64,000 bases of DNA from Chlamydiales bacterium (GCA_024233495.1 JACKPM010000002.1:1-64000), one strand, 5' to 3'; numbered from the stretch's first letter, positions 18,301 through 26,620 are shown. Notes: generated by a model from the letters alone, not told the origin. Translations and numbers: made by a program.

Positions 18301-18416
18301 TATTCACAATTTCCCACAACCCAGCTGATCCGATGCGTACCTTTGAAACATGGAGAGACCTCTTTAACAATTCTGTAAATGATTTACAGGCGGGGAGCGC
18401 CTTTAGGAGATCATAA
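15363..18416 (+). CDS. HECT-type E3 ubiquitin ligase homologue (1)
   Basis: A 1017-aa protein whose last ~330 residues follow the eukaryotic HECT domain: the N-lobe signature PGVDAGGLSQEFF (compare GIDAGGLTREW), a FLGRMLFHMV segment, the FLGALSGLDTLPPG block equivalent to FL-FVTGSSRLPPGG, and the catalytic C-lobe motif HTCFYQLDLF with Cys ~974. The long N-terminal part is helical with ~40-residue repeats (for example FTPSMSFRDQLELCRSLQQI and later FDPHMSMTWRFQIVQAF). HECT ligases take ubiquitin from an E2 onto this Cys before passing it to substrates. Chlamydiae lack ubiquitin, so the target must be host protein after secretion; this is inference. I chose ATG 15363 over an upstream alternative because of the promoter position. 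It is followed after one base by an orphan HECT tail. Confidence 0.85.
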   Translation: MARIHPVDSNQGGEEQRRAVHQQRVQNQGRSYQVNPPETQTIERVAFSTIEMFRSLWTAFIGKWFRGTGKDIRRTLLGSTHNAQLAQKFYETEAELNQCTSVQRLSILRLVERYVPKEHRSTTLIKQLCAQPDARARVATIREYLAARREELLAPPVREEGADAHVSETARQYFPAPAALGFHDFRLSDECCAALDGHPEAQSIADQILLFRIPSYAQSLFASMLKRFPTQERGHLVEQVLALYGPQVSTLELAAIISTPEERRAWVLQMAKNLGKRVYEDTARVITFLSAVEPQHQAAIENLFQGCILDERFLREHMQTHTTDGERRAFVHRHAPIFSALTHFDIPVGDRTAIFNAVRELRKFSTEDLAAVPLASFLFTPSMSFRDQLELCRSLQQIPKDSREEVIARYKELPAKLRFPEMIRVFKAIPNKAEFDNFLEFVQAHYEREIIPAAVVALATIPSERRESSFELLQRFDLDTFKKTPSLAFVLTNSPELVEDLMQILPRLGGDANRCLQYLLHTNLSFRAPFIKAFTALRSSNLTLECFQAIQKYRGVPELIQHLQSFQVTNTPEELIETLRTFEKFHPDHIAALPYAERVFDPHMSMTWRFQIVQAFALTPEANRVSLAAFLSREPVELRSPQIVRQLAHATTDESREGLIARTRIRAIRSRYTEYLKRRSPITTMRVRQEGEALPQIRPFIAHGLDVQLRVLYEGQPGVDAGGLSQEFFQKAGHEIPIFFEHLLERKDDGLYIKVFSGDGAEDAVFLGRMLFHMVSSGAVMPEDFSQELFNEVAAIPRELFTLPSASHDLSQRSSLDTVIERYKQLYAHDNRNQSVVDEAYIRATFMPEDDAELKDSLLDAIRAKELKFQFAKGLSADGNVPIDPIVREMVRTPKDLRPILLDFENNWDFSEAKGDISLQQEFFRRWVQEATPEQLKKFLGALSGLDTLPPGKKVKIKNLHREDEPYFFFMHTCFYQLDLFTISHNPADPMRTFETWRDLFNNSVNDLQAGSAFRRS

Positions 18417-18417
18417 G

Positions 18418-18690
18418 ATGGCAGTTCGGGGGAGTGGAGCAGACGATTTGGGGCAGCCGCCAGAAAAAAAGTTGAGGCTCACATCGGTGACTCCTCGAGC
18501 TAGAGAACCCATCGTGATGCAGGGGCACACCTGTTTTTTTGATTTGCATATACCAGAAATTCCTTTGCAGGAGGGTGTGCTCTACCGAGATATTGATGGC
18601 AAGCAGGTAAATCTTAGAAATTATGAAGAATGGAAAGGCTGGATGGAGATGATGCTCCCCCACCTTCAACAAGATTTAGGACTATTATAA
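18418..18690 (+). CDS. Stand-alone HECT C-terminal tail with catalytic-type Cys
   Basis: A 90-aa ORF with AGGAGA seven bases before ATG 18418, starting one base after the stop of HECT gene 1. After ~35 poorly conserved residues it holds GHTCFFDLHIPEIP, the HECT catalytic-Cys motif (Cys 39), and then a tail, NLRNYEEWKGW, that matches FRNYDQWKAW at the end of HECT gene 2. There is no N-lobe and no room for one. Either it is the surviving 3' end of a third HECT gene fused to a new start, or a deliberate small protein with the catalytic tail. The intact frame, good ribosome-binding site and conserved Cys argue against simple decay. It would be co-transcribed with both HECT genes. Confidence 0.65.
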   Translation: MAVRGSGADDLGQPPEKKLRLTSVTPRAREPIVMQGHTCFFDLHIPEIPLQEGVLYRDIDGKQVNLRNYEEWKGWMEMMLPHLQQDLGLL

Positions 18691-18706
18691 AAAAATGAGG
18701 CCAAGG

Positions 18707-20710
18707 ATGGCAACACCAGTAGGGAATGAAGGACCACTACCAGAAAAACAAGCTGCAGCACAAGCTGTAGGCAAGCTTGAGGGGCGCGCAGTACGGCACA
18801 TTACCGATCCTGATGCGTTGGGAAAAATTCGTGCGCTCGCTTCTTCGATCCCCGAATTGCAGAGTGAGGAGTTCGTGCGCGAGGTATCGCTTCTATTCAC
18901 AAGCAAGAAAGAACTTGCAACTGCAGCGGGAATTATCAAAACATACGCTGCTTTGCCAGGAGATGAACGGGCAGAGTTAATGGGTCATGCGATGCAGCTC
19001 TTCACTGACTCTGATTCTGCAGCAGAACGTCTTGAAATCGCGCAGAGACTTAATGATGTTCCAAGCGATGCCCGCTCACGTGCCACGCCTCTTGTGGGTG
19101 AGCTTGCTACTACTGACCTTGACCCAGAGGCACGCGTAGAGATTGTGAAGGCGCTCGCAAAGCTCCCTCCAGCGCGTCTAGAAGCTATTGTGACGCATGG
19201 AAAAGAGCTCTTCCTCCCAACCGACTCCCTTGCTGATAAGTTCCAACTTCTCGACAAACTGTTAAAATATACAGATGAGCAGTTAGCTGAAAATACTGGA
19301 GCTGCAAAGAGGCTTTTGCAAGCTGGAGACACCGTGATGAACCGCATTATGCTCCTCCGAAATCTATCCAAGATGCCTGCAGCAGAGAAAACAGCTGCTG
19401 ATGACATTCAACCCTTTCTTGCTCCCGAAGAAAGAGTCACAAGTCGCACAGAATTGCTTCACTCTGTGGGTGTCATTCCTGCAGATAAGAGGGCAAATGT
19501 CCTTACAGCCGCGCGCCGCGTGATTGTGCCAGGTGAAAATACAGTGATGCGCAATATCATTATCGGGATGTTGGCCTCTGCTGAGAATGACCAAGAGCGC
19601 CTCTGGTCGTTTACACGTTTCACCGCAGATGCTTTTTCTGAGCACTACACCTCACTTCCACACGTCACCTATGAATTTAAACTCAATGAACCGATTCTCC
19701 CACAACTCGAACGCGCCTTTGGCAACGGTATTCGAGAGCGTCTTTGGGTAAAATTTGAGGGAGAGAGTGGTATCGATGTTGGAGGACTCACCAAAACTGT
19801 AGCCACAAATGCCTCTCACGAGCTCCTCGAACGTTTCGGCCCAGTACTAGAAGAGAAAAGAAACCATACTTTCTCAGTAAGAGCAATGCGTGAGATACCT
19901 TCGGCAGCAGAAATGCATGAAGCGCGCTACTTGGGAAGTGTGCTGGCTCTTATGCTTGCAACGGCCACTCCCCCTCCTCGCAATCTTATCTTCTCCCAAG
20001 AGTTTTTCGATGACCTTTGCTCTTTTCCCCCACAAATGCTTCAAGCAGAAAGCATCGCTGAGCTCTGTGAAGGAAAAAGCATGGATGAGCTTTTTGAGTT
20101 GCATGCTCGGCTCTGCCCACAAGAACATGCAATGTTAGCAAGTATGGGAAATGTGCGAGAGATGTTTGATGCTACCTACATGGATGACCAAGAAATGGTC
20201 ATAGAGATGATGCGTACGACAAAAGAGTTAAAGTTCCAAGTGGCAAAGGGGCTGACAATGAATGGCGCTGTGCACGCACGCCCTGCAATTCAAGAGGCAC
20301 TTACTCCCCCTTCAAACCCGAAAGAAATTCGATGGGCTTTTACGCAAATGTCAGGAGATGCAGCCCTTTTGGAAAGTCACTTGAAAAGATGGGTTGTAGA
20401 GAGCGATGAAGCCGATGTGCGCCGCCTACTCTTTGCGGCTACAGGGAATGAGACGCTCGCTGTGCATGGTGCGCTCAATGTCATCTGCCTTCCAGAGCCC
20501 AACCCAGCACAATCTGTACTCCCTCAAGCGGCAACTTGCTTCTCTATGCTCAAGCACCCCCCCATCCCCGAAGCAACAGAACCTCCTATCACCTACCGCG
20601 TCTTATCGGATACCGATGGAGAGAAACGGATCGACTTTAGGAACTACGACCAATGGAAGGCGTGGTTCACCGCATCTCTCCCCCTGATCAAAGACTATGG
20701 CGCAGGGTAA
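18707..20710 (+). CDS. HECT-type E3 ubiquitin ligase homologue (2)
   Basis: 667 aa from ATG 18707, which has TGAGG six bases upstream; ATG 18695 adds four residues and has no ribosome-binding site. Residues ~1-300 are ~40-residue helical repeats (units around KLPPARLEAIVTHGKELF and KMPAAEKTAADDIQPF). The HECT part starts at WVKFEGESGIDVGGLTK, continues with YLGSVLALML, NLIFSQEFFDDL and RWVVESDEADVRRLLFAATG, and ends with the Cys motif QAATCFSMLKHPPIP (Cys ~611). The usual His before the Thr-Cys is Ala here, and about 56 residues follow the Cys, more than in eukaryotic HECTs. It is the third gene of the HECT operon. Function as in gene 1, inferred: ubiquitin ligase acting in the host. Confidence 0.83.
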   Translation: MATPVGNEGPLPEKQAAAQAVGKLEGRAVRHITDPDALGKIRALASSIPELQSEEFVREVSLLFTSKKELATAAGIIKTYAALPGDERAELMGHAMQLFTDSDSAAERLEIAQRLNDVPSDARSRATPLVGELATTDLDPEARVEIVKALAKLPPARLEAIVTHGKELFLPTDSLADKFQLLDKLLKYTDEQLAENTGAAKRLLQAGDTVMNRIMLLRNLSKMPAAEKTAADDIQPFLAPEERVTSRTELLHSVGVIPADKRANVLTAARRVIVPGENTVMRNIIIGMLASAENDQERLWSFTRFTADAFSEHYTSLPHVTYEFKLNEPILPQLERAFGNGIRERLWVKFEGESGIDVGGLTKTVATNASHELLERFGPVLEEKRNHTFSVRAMREIPSAAEMHEARYLGSVLALMLATATPPPRNLIFSQEFFDDLCSFPPQMLQAESIAELCEGKSMDELFELHARLCPQEHAMLASMGNVREMFDATYMDDQEMVIEMMRTTKELKFQVAKGLTMNGAVHARPAIQEALTPPSNPKEIRWAFTQMSGDAALLESHLKRWVVESDEADVRRLLFAATGNETLAVHGALNVICLPEPNPAQSVLPQAATCFSMLKHPPIPEATEPPITYRVLSDTDGEKRIDFRNYDQWKAWFTASLPLIKDYGAG

Positions 20711-20734
20711 ACGTATAGTCAAATCAGGATAGTT

Positions 20735-21314
20735 TAGATGGTGTCGTCAAATTTTCTCCTTTGTGAGGCGAGAGATTTTCTAGATGGTGTCGTCAAATTT
20801 TCTCCTTTGTGAGGCGAGAGATTTTCTAGATGGTGTCGTCAAATTTTCTCCTTTGTGAGGCGAGAGATTTTCTAGGGCAAAATGCGCAATCGAAAGCGAA
20901 GGAGTAGCCAAAGCGCTACTTTCGAGAGGCGAGAGATTTTTCTGACAAAGGAGAAAATTTGCAAAATGCGCAATCGAAAGCGAAGGAGTAGCCAAAGCGC
21001 TACTTCGAGGTTGCGAGGGCGCATTTTGGCAGAAAAGATCCGGCTGACAAAGGAGAAAATTTGACGACACCATCTAGGCAAAATGCGCAATCGAAAGCGA
21101 AGGGAGTAGCCAAAGCGCTACTTCCGAGGTTGCGAGGGCGCATTTTGGCAGAAAAGATCCGGCTGACAAAGGAGAAAATTTGACGACACCATCTAGGCAA
21201 AATGCGCAATCGAAAGCGAAGGGAGTAGCCAAAGCGCTACTTCCGAGGTTGCGAGGGTGCATTTTGGCAGAAAAGATCCGGCTGACAAAGGAGAAAATTT
21301 GACGACACCATCTA
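20735..21314. repeat. Nested array of family A repeats (three copies inside one another)
   Basis: Three left ends in a row (after TA at 20735, 20781 and 20827), each a 46-base unit, are followed by three right parts ending at about 21075, 21195 and 21314. The numbers balance like brackets: each element has inserted at the TA of the internal TTTTCTAGGC site of the previous one, duplicating TA. The innermost core is partly rearranged near 20920-20990. A stub of family B (TATAGTCAAATC, about 20714-20725) lies just before it. All antisense ORFs here are repeat translations, not genes. Confidence 0.9.
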
Positions 21315-21498
21315 GTCTTTCCACTGCACCCCCCGCCTCTCAACATCAAGAGGGTGTTTCGCCTCAATATGGCGGCTGTCGCGATAGGTGTGGCGCTCAT
21401 TGATTTATGCGCAATTCGAGAACAATGCCACTCCAGAGGAGTTTGCTGCCATCAGCGGCTTTGTTGCGCAATAAATATTACTCCTCTACTCTTTCTTT
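21315..21498. other. Spacer between repeat array and next gene
   Basis: I see no gene or RNA. It ends with a possible weak promoter: TTGCGC (21464-21469), 17 bases, TACTCT (21487-21492), six bases before the ATG at 21499. Confidence 0.35.
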
Positions 21499-21855
21499 AT
21501 GACTCTCCCCTATCTTGTTGGAAAACTCTCTTCAGGGACACTTCTTTTTTTGAATGATGCTTTCGAGTGGACCTTAGAAGACGGCTCTTTTACAGGGTGT
21601 CAAGGAGCTTCTATGACTGATGCCGTTGAGCAGGCACGTGGAAGGTGGAAAAACGATTTCTTTGCTTTACTCCACTGCGGTTTCCGCTATACTCTCCCCA
21701 CACGGGATGAGACGGGCACAAACGCTCATTTTCGACAGATGGCTCAAAGCTATAGCGCACCCAATGGCCACTACTTCGACGAAGAGGTAGGACACATGTG
21801 CTTTGTTGACTTTGCATCCCAAGAGGCATTGGAAGTGTGGAGAAAGATCAGGTAG
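21499..21855 (+). CDS. Hypothetical protein, 118 aa, upstream of pknD
   Basis: The ATG at 21499 has no Shine-Dalgarno; a weak promoter six bases upstream would make it leaderless. The product is soluble with a mixed composition and three Cys, and I do not recognise a family. Its last 19 bases overlap the GTG start of pknD, so the two are probably translated together. The similar base and codon usage to pknD and the overlap suggest a real gene. Confidence 0.55.
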   Translation: MTLPYLVGKLSSGTLLFLNDAFEWTLEDGSFTGCQGASMTDAVEQARGRWKNDFFALLHCGFRYTLPTRDETGTNAHFRQMAQSYSAPNGHYFDEEVGHMCFVDFASQEALEVWRKIR

Positions 21856-24527
21856 AAAAAATTGGACGGTACCAAATTCTCGGGGCAATCGGGAAGGGAG
21901 GCATGGGCGAAGTGTTGCGCGCCTATGATCCTGTGTGCGAGCGAGAAGTTGCGATCAAGCGCATCCGCAAAGACATCAAGCACCACTCCAATCTGACTAA
22001 GCGCTTTTTACGGGAAGCTAAGATCACAGCACAGCTCACACATCCTGGCATTGTCTCCATTTATTCGATTCACCAAGAAGAGGATGCGCTCTACTATGTG
22101 ATGCCACACATTCATGGAGAAACGTTAAAGCAGATTTTAAAAAGTGCACATCAAGGGAAGAGTGAGGCGCCGATCGTCTCTTTGTTACCCATCTTCCGCA
22201 CGCTTTGCCAAACGATTTCCTATGTGCATTCGAAGGGAATTGTTCACCGAGACATCAAGCCTGAGAACATTTTAGTTGGGGAGTTTGGAGAGGTAATCAT
22301 TCTCGACTGGGGCATTGCAATGCACCTCACCGACGATGAAGATGAGATGGAGATCATAGGAGAGGAAGGGCTTACCAGTCCAGGGAAAATGGTGGGAACG
22401 GTCGCCTACATGCCCCCTGAGAGGGCGCATGGAGGGAAAGTGAACTTTTCGCTTGATATCTATGCGCTTGGAGTGATGCTCTACCAAATTTTGACACTTC
22501 ACTTCCCCTTCAAGCGTGCGTCTGTGAAAGAGTTCCGCAAGACATCGCATCTGGAGAAGCTACTCGATCCAGAAGAAATAGCACCATATCGTGAAGTACC
22601 ACCTCGCTTGTCGCGCATTGTGAAGCGCACACTAGACCCCAATCCCGATGAGCGGTACACCTCTGTAGAGGAGTTGCTCGATGACCTTAACAGTCACATG
22701 GAAGGAACCAGCGAGTGGTTTGAGAGTGCAACGCTCGACATTCACAACAAAAAAGATTGGCTCTTCCAAGAGAATGTTCTTATCTCCCAATATGTCGCAT
22801 TGACGCGCACAACAGAAGAAGCAGCGTGGGTGAGCATCATGGTGTCGAAAAACACCTTCCCAGATAACGTGAGGATTGAGACCCGTTTTCGCCTTGAGGA
22901 GGAGAGTGGCGGCATTGGCTTTTTGCTCAGCGTTCCAGAGATGGAGATGCGCGAAACGCCGATGGAGGGATATTGCCTATGGATGAGCGGCTCTTTCTCA
23001 AAATTCTTCCGCAGCACCGTGGAGGTGATGCACCTCCCCGATCTCGCACTCAAAGAGGGTGTGTGGCACACGCTGCGCATTGAGCGTTCAGGGAGCACAT
23101 TGCACTTCACGATTGATGCACAGCTCCGCTTCACCTACGTGAGCTACCTCCCCCTCTTTGGTTCTCACGTTGGCTTTGTATCCCGCGATGAAAAATTTTC
23201 AGTCGACCCCTTCACCATTTCTGTGGGAAGTCAAGAGCTGCATGTGAGCTGTCTCTCTGTACCTGACGCCTTTTTGGCAAGCAAAGATTACAAGCGAGCG
23301 CTTGCTGAATACCGCCGCATCGGCGCCTCATTTCCTGGGCACCGCGAAGGGCGTGAAGCTCTTTTCCGCGCAGGCATCACTCTGCTGGAAAAGGCAAAAA
23401 CCGCGAAGAAGGGGGAGAAGCTCTACGCAACAGCATTGGAAGAATTTTCCAAGCTACGCAAAACGCCGCTCGAATATTTAGGAAAATCGCTTGTCTACAA
23501 AGCGTTGCGCGACCATACAGAGGAGATTAAGTGTTTAGAGCTGGGCTTGCGCCGCTATAACAAACACCCCCTTGTCGACTCGTTGCGCGAGCAGATTTGT
23601 TACCGCATGCATGAGGCGTCACAAGTGGACCGCCGCTCGGCGTATCAACTCATTCTCATCGCCCTTCGCCTCCTTCCCGAGGTGATTTCCAAACCCGACA
23701 CAGTGTGCCTTCTTTCCTACCTCGTGAAGCATTGGGAACAACTCCCCTTTATCGATACTCCTATTGACCTTAAAAGCCTTACAGAAGAGATCGCTCCTTT
23801 CGCAGTCCCTCTCGCCTTTTGGCTAGCAACCCCCTACACATTGCTTGAACTCGTGCCGAAATGCAGTGATTCTTCACTAAGCGACCTTATCTTTTGCCTC
23901 TTCGAAATTGGAAGCTATGGCCTTGCTGAGAAGTTGCTTCAGGAAAAACAATTCGAAGGAAAAGAGCACTTTACCCCGCTGCTTACAGGTGAAGCAACAT
24001 ATGAGACGCCGCTGCGCATCTTGTGCTATTTGATGCGTCAAGCGATCAAAAATGATGAAGAAGAAAAGGTGTATGCACTTGCAAAGTTTGTCGAATCTAC
24101 TCCTCTTTCTAAAGAGGAGCGCATCCGTATCGATGCTTGCTGTATTTGGGCGCTGCTCAAAGAGGGGCGCTGGGCAGAAGCAGGCGCTCTTTTTGACAAC
24201 TACCCCATTGAAATGCTTGCACAAGAGAGCACCGAACTCTATCCTCTCTACGGCTGCTGGCTCTATGAGACTGAGGGGGAAGAAATCGCTCTTCTTTTCT
24301 TCCAAGGAGTAATCGACACCCCCTTCCCACGCACGTGGGCGCTGCTTGGGCACGAGCTCACCAACAACATCCTTGACAATCCAAGTTGGTTCTCTACAAG
24401 CTTCTTATGGGAAAGACGCCTTCTTTACCAACAGCTTACCCTTTACTATACTATCGCTGAAAACCCTGAACTTGAAGCATACTATCGCGAACTTGAGAAA
24501 AAGGAGTACATCTATGTCGCTGAATGA
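21837..24527 (+). CDS. pknD: Serine/threonine protein kinase PknD-like, with LamG-like and helical-repeat regions
   Basis: Hanks-type kinase, 896 aa, starting at GTG 21837. The glycine loop is GKGGMGEV (19-26), the ATP-anchoring lysine is K41 (AIKRI), the catalytic loop is HRDIKPEN (D139), the metal motif is DWG instead of DFG (D157), and MPPERAHG stands for APE. After ~residue 280 comes a beta-rich segment like a LamG/concanavalin domain (RFRLEEESGGIGFLLSV, LRIERSGSTLHFTID), then a helical TPR-like region to the end. I see no transmembrane helix. Chlamydial PknD is of similar size and lies near valS, as here. Substrates are unknown from sequence. The next gene (Nudix) overlaps by 14 bases. 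Confidence 0.88.
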   Translation: MEKDQVEKIGRYQILGAIGKGGMGEVLRAYDPVCEREVAIKRIRKDIKHHSNLTKRFLREAKITAQLTHPGIVSIYSIHQEEDALYYVMPHIHGETLKQILKSAHQGKSEAPIVSLLPIFRTLCQTISYVHSKGIVHRDIKPENILVGEFGEVIILDWGIAMHLTDDEDEMEIIGEEGLTSPGKMVGTVAYMPPERAHGGKVNFSLDIYALGVMLYQILTLHFPFKRASVKEFRKTSHLEKLLDPEEIAPYREVPPRLSRIVKRTLDPNPDERYTSVEELLDDLNSHMEGTSEWFESATLDIHNKKDWLFQENVLISQYVALTRTTEEAAWVSIMVSKNTFPDNVRIETRFRLEEESGGIGFLLSVPEMEMRETPMEGYCLWMSGSFSKFFRSTVEVMHLPDLALKEGVWHTLRIERSGSTLHFTIDAQLRFTYVSYLPLFGSHVGFVSRDEKFSVDPFTISVGSQELHVSCLSVPDAFLASKDYKRALAEYRRIGASFPGHREGREALFRAGITLLEKAKTAKKGEKLYATALEEFSKLRKTPLEYLGKSLVYKALRDHTEEIKCLELGLRRYNKHPLVDSLREQICYRMHEASQVDRRSAYQLILIALRLLPEVISKPDTVCLLSYLVKHWEQLPFIDTPIDLKSLTEEIAPFAVPLAFWLATPYTLLELVPKCSDSSLSDLIFCLFEIGSYGLAEKLLQEKQFEGKEHFTPLLTGEATYETPLRILCYLMRQAIKNDEEEKVYALAKFVESTPLSKEERIRIDACCIWALLKEGRWAEAGALFDNYPIEMLAQESTELYPLYGCWLYETEGEEIALLFFQGVIDTPFPRTWALLGHELTNNILDNPSWFSTSFLWERRLLYQQLTLYYTIAENPELEAYYRELEKKEYIYVAE

Positions 24528-25047
24528 CCTGCCCTCTGTGATTGAAACCGAAGTGGTGAACCACGCCTTCTTCAAAATTCGGAAGGAGGTGCTCCATATG
24601 CAGCACCAAGAAGACTACAACTACTACGTATTGGAGACACGCCCCTTTGCTGTTGCGATCATTGCCACAACACCTGACGGTCGCTTTTTGATCAATAGAG
24701 AGTACCGCCACCCCTCGCGCACAATCTTACTCGGCGCTCCGGGCGGCTCGACTGACCCTGATGAAGAGCATGAAGCGTGCGCCAAAAGAGAGCTCCTTGA
24801 AGAGACCGGTTACATAGCCAAAAGATATGAAAAACTTGGACAGTCTTACCCCTACTCAGGCGTGTGCCACCAACAAACCGTCTTTTACCGCGCCTATGAT
24901 GCTGAGAAAATCGCCTCGCCCAACCTTGACCACGCAGAGTTCATCGAAACAGTGCTCTACACAAAAGAGGAGCTGCAAAAGGCTATCAAAGAAAATCCTG
25001 TCGACGGTATCTTGCTCGCTGGTCTCTACTTCGCTAGCATCTGCTGA
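24514..25047 (+). CDS. Nudix hydrolase (ADP-ribose pyrophosphatase-like)
   Basis: 177 aa. The full Nudix box GX5EX7REUXEEXGU is present at residues 78-100 (from G78 STDPDE to EETGY), giving the metal-binding Glu residues. The upstream YRHPSR and the downstream SYPYSGVCHQQT with an extended loop resemble ADP-ribose/nucleoside-diphosphate-sugar hydrolases. ATG 24514 is chosen because AAAAAGGAG lies seven bases upstream; longer starts lie inside pknD. The 3' end overlaps the convergent UV endonuclease gene by 22 bases. The precise substrate is not determinable. Confidence 0.85.
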   Translation: MSLNDLPSVIETEVVNHAFFKIRKEVLHMQHQEDYNYYVLETRPFAVAIIATTPDGRFLINREYRHPSRTILLGAPGGSTDPDEEHEACAKRELLEETGYIAKRYEKLGQSYPYSGVCHQQTVFYRAYDAEKIASPNLDHAEFIETVLYTKEELQKAIKENPVDGILLAGLYFASIC

Positions 25048-25901
25048 AGCTTTGCGACTGCGCGCTCTTTTGCCTTCGCTTCTACTTCAACTGTGAGCAA
25101 CTCGATCCCTTTCCAACACACAGGAAAATCAGCAATGTCGATGTAGTCGTGGTGCCGCTCTTGATGCTTTTTATCCCATCCATTGAGTGGACTTGAGATA
25201 TGAAAAAGAGGCTCCCGATTCCATGTTGAGAGCGCCTTTTGAGTTGCCTCCTCAATGCTCCACTCATCTGGCAGACAGCGGTGGTGGTGCACATCATAGA
25301 CAAGAGGGATACCTAACTTTTCACACAAAGGATAGAGCTCTTGGGGCGTATATGTTTTGTCATCATTCTCAACGGTAACCTTGATGCGCGCCACTGAAGA
25401 AAGGCGGCTCATACTGCGTTCAAAACGCGCTAGTGCTGCCACCTTATCGCCATACGCACCGCCCCCATGAATATTGATCACATCAGCCCCCACTAGCTCA
25501 GCTACACTCGCCTGCGACTCAATTTCTTTCAGCGAATTTGCCACTACATCCTCTTTAGGAGAGCTCAATACAACAAATTGATCGGGATGAAAAGTGAGAC
25601 GGATCTCTCCCCTCTTCCCAATAGCTGCTAGCCGCCTTGAAAAGGCTTCGGGTAAATCCTTAAGGGTATAGCCCACCTCTGGGTGGGTGGCTGCAGGAAG
25701 GAACTGACTGTTGATTCGGAAACACCCAATATTGTGCTCCAAACAGTAGACGATCGCCTCCTCAAGCGCTCCAATGTTGTGCCACACGATCTTCTCGATG
25801 TGCTCCATTGGCTTTTCCAAACGCTTCAAGTAAGTGACCGTCGTTTGACGAAACTTGATGGGTACATCAACAAATGTGCAACAAAGACCAAGTCTAAGCA
25901 T
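25026..25901 (-). CDS. uvsE: UV damage endonuclease (UvdE/UvsE)
   Basis: 291 aa, full length for bacterial UvsE. It has the TIM-barrel start LRLGLCCTF, the FRINSQFLP block, the RLTFHPDQFVVLSSP block and the metal ligands in VINIHGGGAYGDK, VENDDKTYTP and YDVHHHRCLP. The enzyme nicks DNA 5' to UV photoproducts and some abasic sites, starting repair independently of UvrABC. Having both UvsE and a double UvrA in one window is notable. The gene is convergent with the Nudix gene. Its start is ~50 bases from the divergent membrane-protein gene. Confidence 0.92.
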   Translation of the reverse strand: MLRLGLCCTFVDVPIKFRQTTVTYLKRLEKPMEHIEKIVWHNIGALEEAIVYCLEHNIGCFRINSQFLPAATHPEVGYTLKDLPEAFSRRLAAIGKRGEIRLTFHPDQFVVLSSPKEDVVANSLKEIESQASVAELVGADVINIHGGGAYGDKVAALARFERSMSRLSSVARIKVTVENDDKTYTPQELYPLCEKLGIPLVYDVHHHRCLPDEWSIEEATQKALSTWNREPLFHISSPLNGWDKKHQERHHDYIDIADFPVCWKGIELLTVEVEAKAKERAVAKLQQMLAK

Positions 25902-25942
25902 TCTGTGATTCTCTCATGCTTCCCATTAAAAAGCTCATTCTC

Positions 25943-25948
25943 TATACC
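25943..25948 (+). promoter_or_regulatory. Putative -10 box before the membrane-protein gene
   Basis: TATACC, six bases before ATG 25955, with TTCCCA 17 bases further upstream (25920-25925). It supports the shorter start and a leaderless transcript. Confidence 0.35.
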
Positions 25949-25954
25949 TGGGAT

Positions 25955-26620
25955 ATGGAAAAAAGCCATCTCAAAGTTGGCGCGTGGTGCGCCTACATTA
26001 TGGGCATCTGCTACGTGCTCATCGTCATCTGCGCCTTTCTCTCCCCCCGCTCAATCGCAAGTTACGTCACTTCTGCTCAATACTTTCGTGACTTTGAAGG
26101 GTATGAATGGATCTTTGTCTTTCTCAAAACGCTCATGGTGATTGCAAATGCATCCATGGTGGGCGTGATTGTGGCATTCTACTCCATCTCTAACAAAAAA
26201 GGGGTACTTACGCTCTTTGCTCTCCTCGCAATTATTGGGGCAGGGATCGGCATGTTTCAAAGTGTGATCGACGCCACGACTGTTCCCCACCTCGCAAAAG
26301 AGTACGAAATGGCTGACCCTGCGATCAAACACGTCATTATCGCTTTTGGTGTTGCAAATCCTGGAATCTATGCCCTTTCGCTCGGCACCCCTGGCCTCTG
26401 GTTCTTAATCAACTACGCCTTTTTTGCACGCCGCCTTCCAAAATTTCTGGTCCTCTTGGGACTTCTTTGGGGTGCTGGCAATGTCGTAACAGTGATCGCG
26501 CACATGCTTGTACTTGTATGGTTGATCTATTTGGTTGCTCTCGGTGCTGGTATCGCCGCTCCCCTTTGGGCTATTTGGCAAGCACACTACTTCAACAAGT
26601 ATTCTTTAACATTGTCGTAA
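25955..26620 (+). CDS. Polytopic membrane protein, unknown function
   Basis: 221 aa from ATG 25955; ATG 25916 would add 13 residues but neither has a ribosome-binding site, and a -10-like box lies just before 25955. It has about six hydrophobic helices (for example AYIMGICYVLIVICAFL, LFALLAIIGAGIGMF, and VLVWLIYLVALGAGIAAPLW near the C-terminus). The helix layout is reminiscent of DUF4386-type integral membrane proteins, but I am not sure. No catalytic motif is visible. It stands alone between uvsE and a secreted protein gene. Confidence 0.6.
   Translation: MEKSHLKVGAWCAYIMGICYVLIVICAFLSPRSIASYVTSAQYFRDFEGYEWIFVFLKTLMVIANASMVGVIVAFYSISNKKGVLTLFALLAIIGAGIGMFQSVIDATTVPHLAKEYEMADPAIKHVIIAFGVANPGIYALSLGTPGLWFLINYAFFARRLPKFLVLLGLLWGAGNVVTVIAHMLVLVWLIYLVALGAGIAAPLWAIWQAHYFNKYSLTLS

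Noticed and set aside
20735..21314. CRISPR-like array of direct repeats
   Set aside because: The 46-base units are adjacent without unique spacers, and the rest are copies of one palindromic element. No cas genes are near.
20780..21400. Minus-strand ORFs with repeated MRPRNLGSSALATPF-type protein
   Set aside because: They are translations of the repeat family A and recur wherever it occurs; no start signals and no independent conservation.
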